From assembly GCA_016210055.1 (NCBI GenBank), contig JACQUZ010000175.1, positions 1 through 34,738 of the forward strand: a stretch of 34,738 nt of DNA, read 5' to 3'. Position numbers and translations under genes: made by a program. Shown one piece after another: positions 33,703-34,738 of the stretch. How positions within the stretch are numbered: position 1 is the stretch's first letter; each line of letters starts with the position of its first letter. A model generated the notes under the pieces. It saw nothing but the letters and a program-made list of their open reading frames with translations. It ran no database searches and was not told the origin of the DNA. This stretch comes from Deltaproteobacteria bacterium (GTDB lineage Bacteria > Myxococcota_A > Polyangia > Haliangiales > SHYZ01).

Positions 33703-33926
33703 CTAGCCCGCATTATTCACCAGCCCCTCTGCTACGGTCGCATCCGTCGGCAATCGCCGGCGGGCAGCAGAAGCTCGGAAAGCTCCGTCGGGCGCCTCGC
33801 GGCGTACGTCCTTGTTCGGTCGGGGCCGTACTCCAGTACTGTCCCCTTCCTCACTCCGGGCGTCGCCGCGATACGCCACGACGGGCTGCGACCTCGCGAC
33901 GAGGCCTGGTGAATAATGCGGGCTAG
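33703..33926. mobile_element. MITE-like element, 224 bp, 21-bp perfect terminal inverted repeats
   Basis: Perfect inverted repeats lie at 33703-33723 and 33906-33926. Each consists of CTAG plus CCCGCATTATTCACCAG. CTAG may instead be a 4-bp target duplication, which would leave 17-bp repeats around a 216-bp core (33707-33922). Such a 4-bp YTAR-type duplication and a TTATTCA-rich end are features of IS5- or IS1380-type elements, but family is not assigned. There is no transposase. The interior contains a 30-bp sequence (33758-33787) also present near cmk. It lies in the divergent gap between atoE and the methyltransferase gene. Confidence 0.88.
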
Positions 33927-33951
33927 ACGCCGGAAATGCTAAGGTCCGCCC

Positions 33952-34662
33952 GTGCAGGCGAAGGACTACTACGACGAATTTGCAGCGACTTACGAAAAGC
34001 ACCGGGGACGGGGTTACCACCGTCTCATCGACGACCTGGAGGTCGACTTGGTCGCCCGCTATGCGCAGGGCAAGTCGGTGCTCGAGGCCGGTTGCGGCAC
34101 CGGGCTCATCCTTTCGCGAGTGGCCGAGATCGCGAGCGAGGCATGGGGGCTCGACATCTCGTCGGGGATGCTCGGCAAGGCGCGAGCGCGAGGCCTTCGG
34201 GTGGTCCAAGGAAGCCTGACCGACCTCCCGTTTCCCGACGAGCGATTTGACGTGGTCTACTCGTTCAAGGTCCTCGCCCACGTGGAGCGCATCCGCGAAG
34301 CTTTGGCGGAGCTCGCGCGGGTGACGCGTCCAGGCGGGCACCTTGTCCTGGAGTTCTACAACCCGCTGTCGCTCCGCACCATGATCAAGCGGCTGAAGCC
34401 GGCCACCCGTATCTCCGAGCGCACGACGGACGAGGCGGTGTACACGCGGTACGACGCCTTGAAGCAAGTGCGCGAGTACCTGCCGCCTGGGGTGCGCGTA
34501 GTCCACGTGCGCGGCGTCCGCATCGTGACCCTCGTGTCGCACTTGGTCGGGCACCCATTTCTCGAGCGTCTTTTCTCGCGGATCGAGCGTGCGCTGGCTG
34601 ATGCCCCGCTCTTTCGCCTGCTCGGCGGTTTCCTCATCGTGGTGGCGCGAAAGGAGGGTTAG
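33952..34662 (+). CDS. SAM-dependent class I methyltransferase
   Basis: A 236-residue protein with motif I VLEAGCGTG at 43-51, GLDISSGML (SAM ribose binding), QGSLTDLPFPDERFDVV (motif II) and LARVTRPGGHLVLEFYNP (motif III/post III). The C-terminal third has a hydrophobic segment. This is close to UbiE/COQ5-type and natural-product methyltransferases; the substrate is unknown. GTG start, with AAGG 8 bp upstream. The MITE-like element ends 25 bp upstream, so its promoter, if any, lies in that gap or inside the element. Confidence 0.85.
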   Translation: MQAKDYYDEFAATYEKHRGRGYHRLIDDLEVDLVARYAQGKSVLEAGCGTGLILSRVAEIASEAWGLDISSGMLGKARARGLRVVQGSLTDLPFPDERFDVVYSFKVLAHVERIREALAELARVTRPGGHLVLEFYNPLSLRTMIKRLKPATRISERTTDEAVYTRYDALKQVREYLPPGVRVVHVRGVRIVTLVSHLVGHPFLERLFSRIERALADAPLFRLLGGFLIVVARKEG

Positions 34663-34738
34663 GGCCCGCGGATGAATAACTCAATCGCCCTCGCGGCCGA
34701 ATCATCCCGGCTGGCTTCGTTGCTCGTCGGTTAAATAC
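34663..34738. repeat. Possible start of another repeat element, cut by the window edge
   Basis: The final 76 bp hold no gene. The 18-bp stretch at 34714-34731 (GCTTCGTTGCTCGTCGGT) matches 28880-28897 in the 168-bp MITE-like element at 17 of 18 bases, and CCTCGCGGCCG is also common to both, although in the opposite order. An AT-richer GATGAATAAC lies at the left. It may be the edge of a related repeat, but too little is visible. Confidence 0.3.

Overview
The window looks like a GC-rich chromosome segment from a Myxococcota-type (Polyangia-like) bacterium. That placement is inferred from gene content: a cysteine-rich lipoprotein, two PilZ proteins, a Roadblock/LC7 protein, a MoxR-DUF58-DUF4350 operon, a secreted metalloprotease with TPRs and many predicted lipoproteins. 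No search was run, and GC was not computed. Most of the window is compact and mostly housekeeping. Two short inverted-repeat elements and two decayed genes are the clearest signs of mobility and gene loss.

Layout. 1-500: a frameshifted remnant of a serine-recombinase C-terminus abuts a minus-strand tRNA-Glu(CTC), which has a consensus promoter. 510-8391: a HAD-like hydrolase (+), then a minus-strand block with a cysteine-rich lipoprotein that has its own promoter and terminator, a HIT / AI-2E-type permease / TPR-membrane operon, and rpsA and cmk. 8513-16296: an eight-gene plus-strand operon with mostly overlapping start and stop codons. It encodes a receiver/J-like/TPR protein, a 7-TM protein, a 62-residue membrane protein, a PpiC-type lipoprotein, a Roadblock protein, DUF4350, MoxR and DUF58. 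16446-18088: ferredoxin, Maf and YggS.

18085-23423: a zinc-ribbon membrane protein (-), then a plus-strand set made of a 2Fe-2S/FAD protein, a BFD-type 2Fe-2S protein and a DAO-type flavoprotein. Together these resemble a split sarcosine-oxidase or proline/hydroxyproline dehydrogenase. They are followed by proC and a DUF167 gene. 23424-28817: pssA and a PilZ gene (-), a membrane HExxH protease with TPRs (+), a truncated GH5-like gene (+), an NTF2-like lipoprotein (-) and a second PilZ gene (+). 28823-34738: a 168-bp inverted-repeat element, a homoserine-kinase-like gene, a secreted protein of unknown function, a sigma-28-like factor, a diheme cytochrome, an AtoE-type transporter, a 224-bp MITE-like element with 21-bp perfect terminal inverted repeats, and a methyltransferase.

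The strongest candidates for something new are the MoxR/Roadblock/J-like operon, the two MITE-like elements, a 30-bp sequence shared (29/30) between the cmk upstream region and one MITE, and the oxidoreductase-proC cluster. No CRISPR array, complete transposase or rRNA gene was seen.
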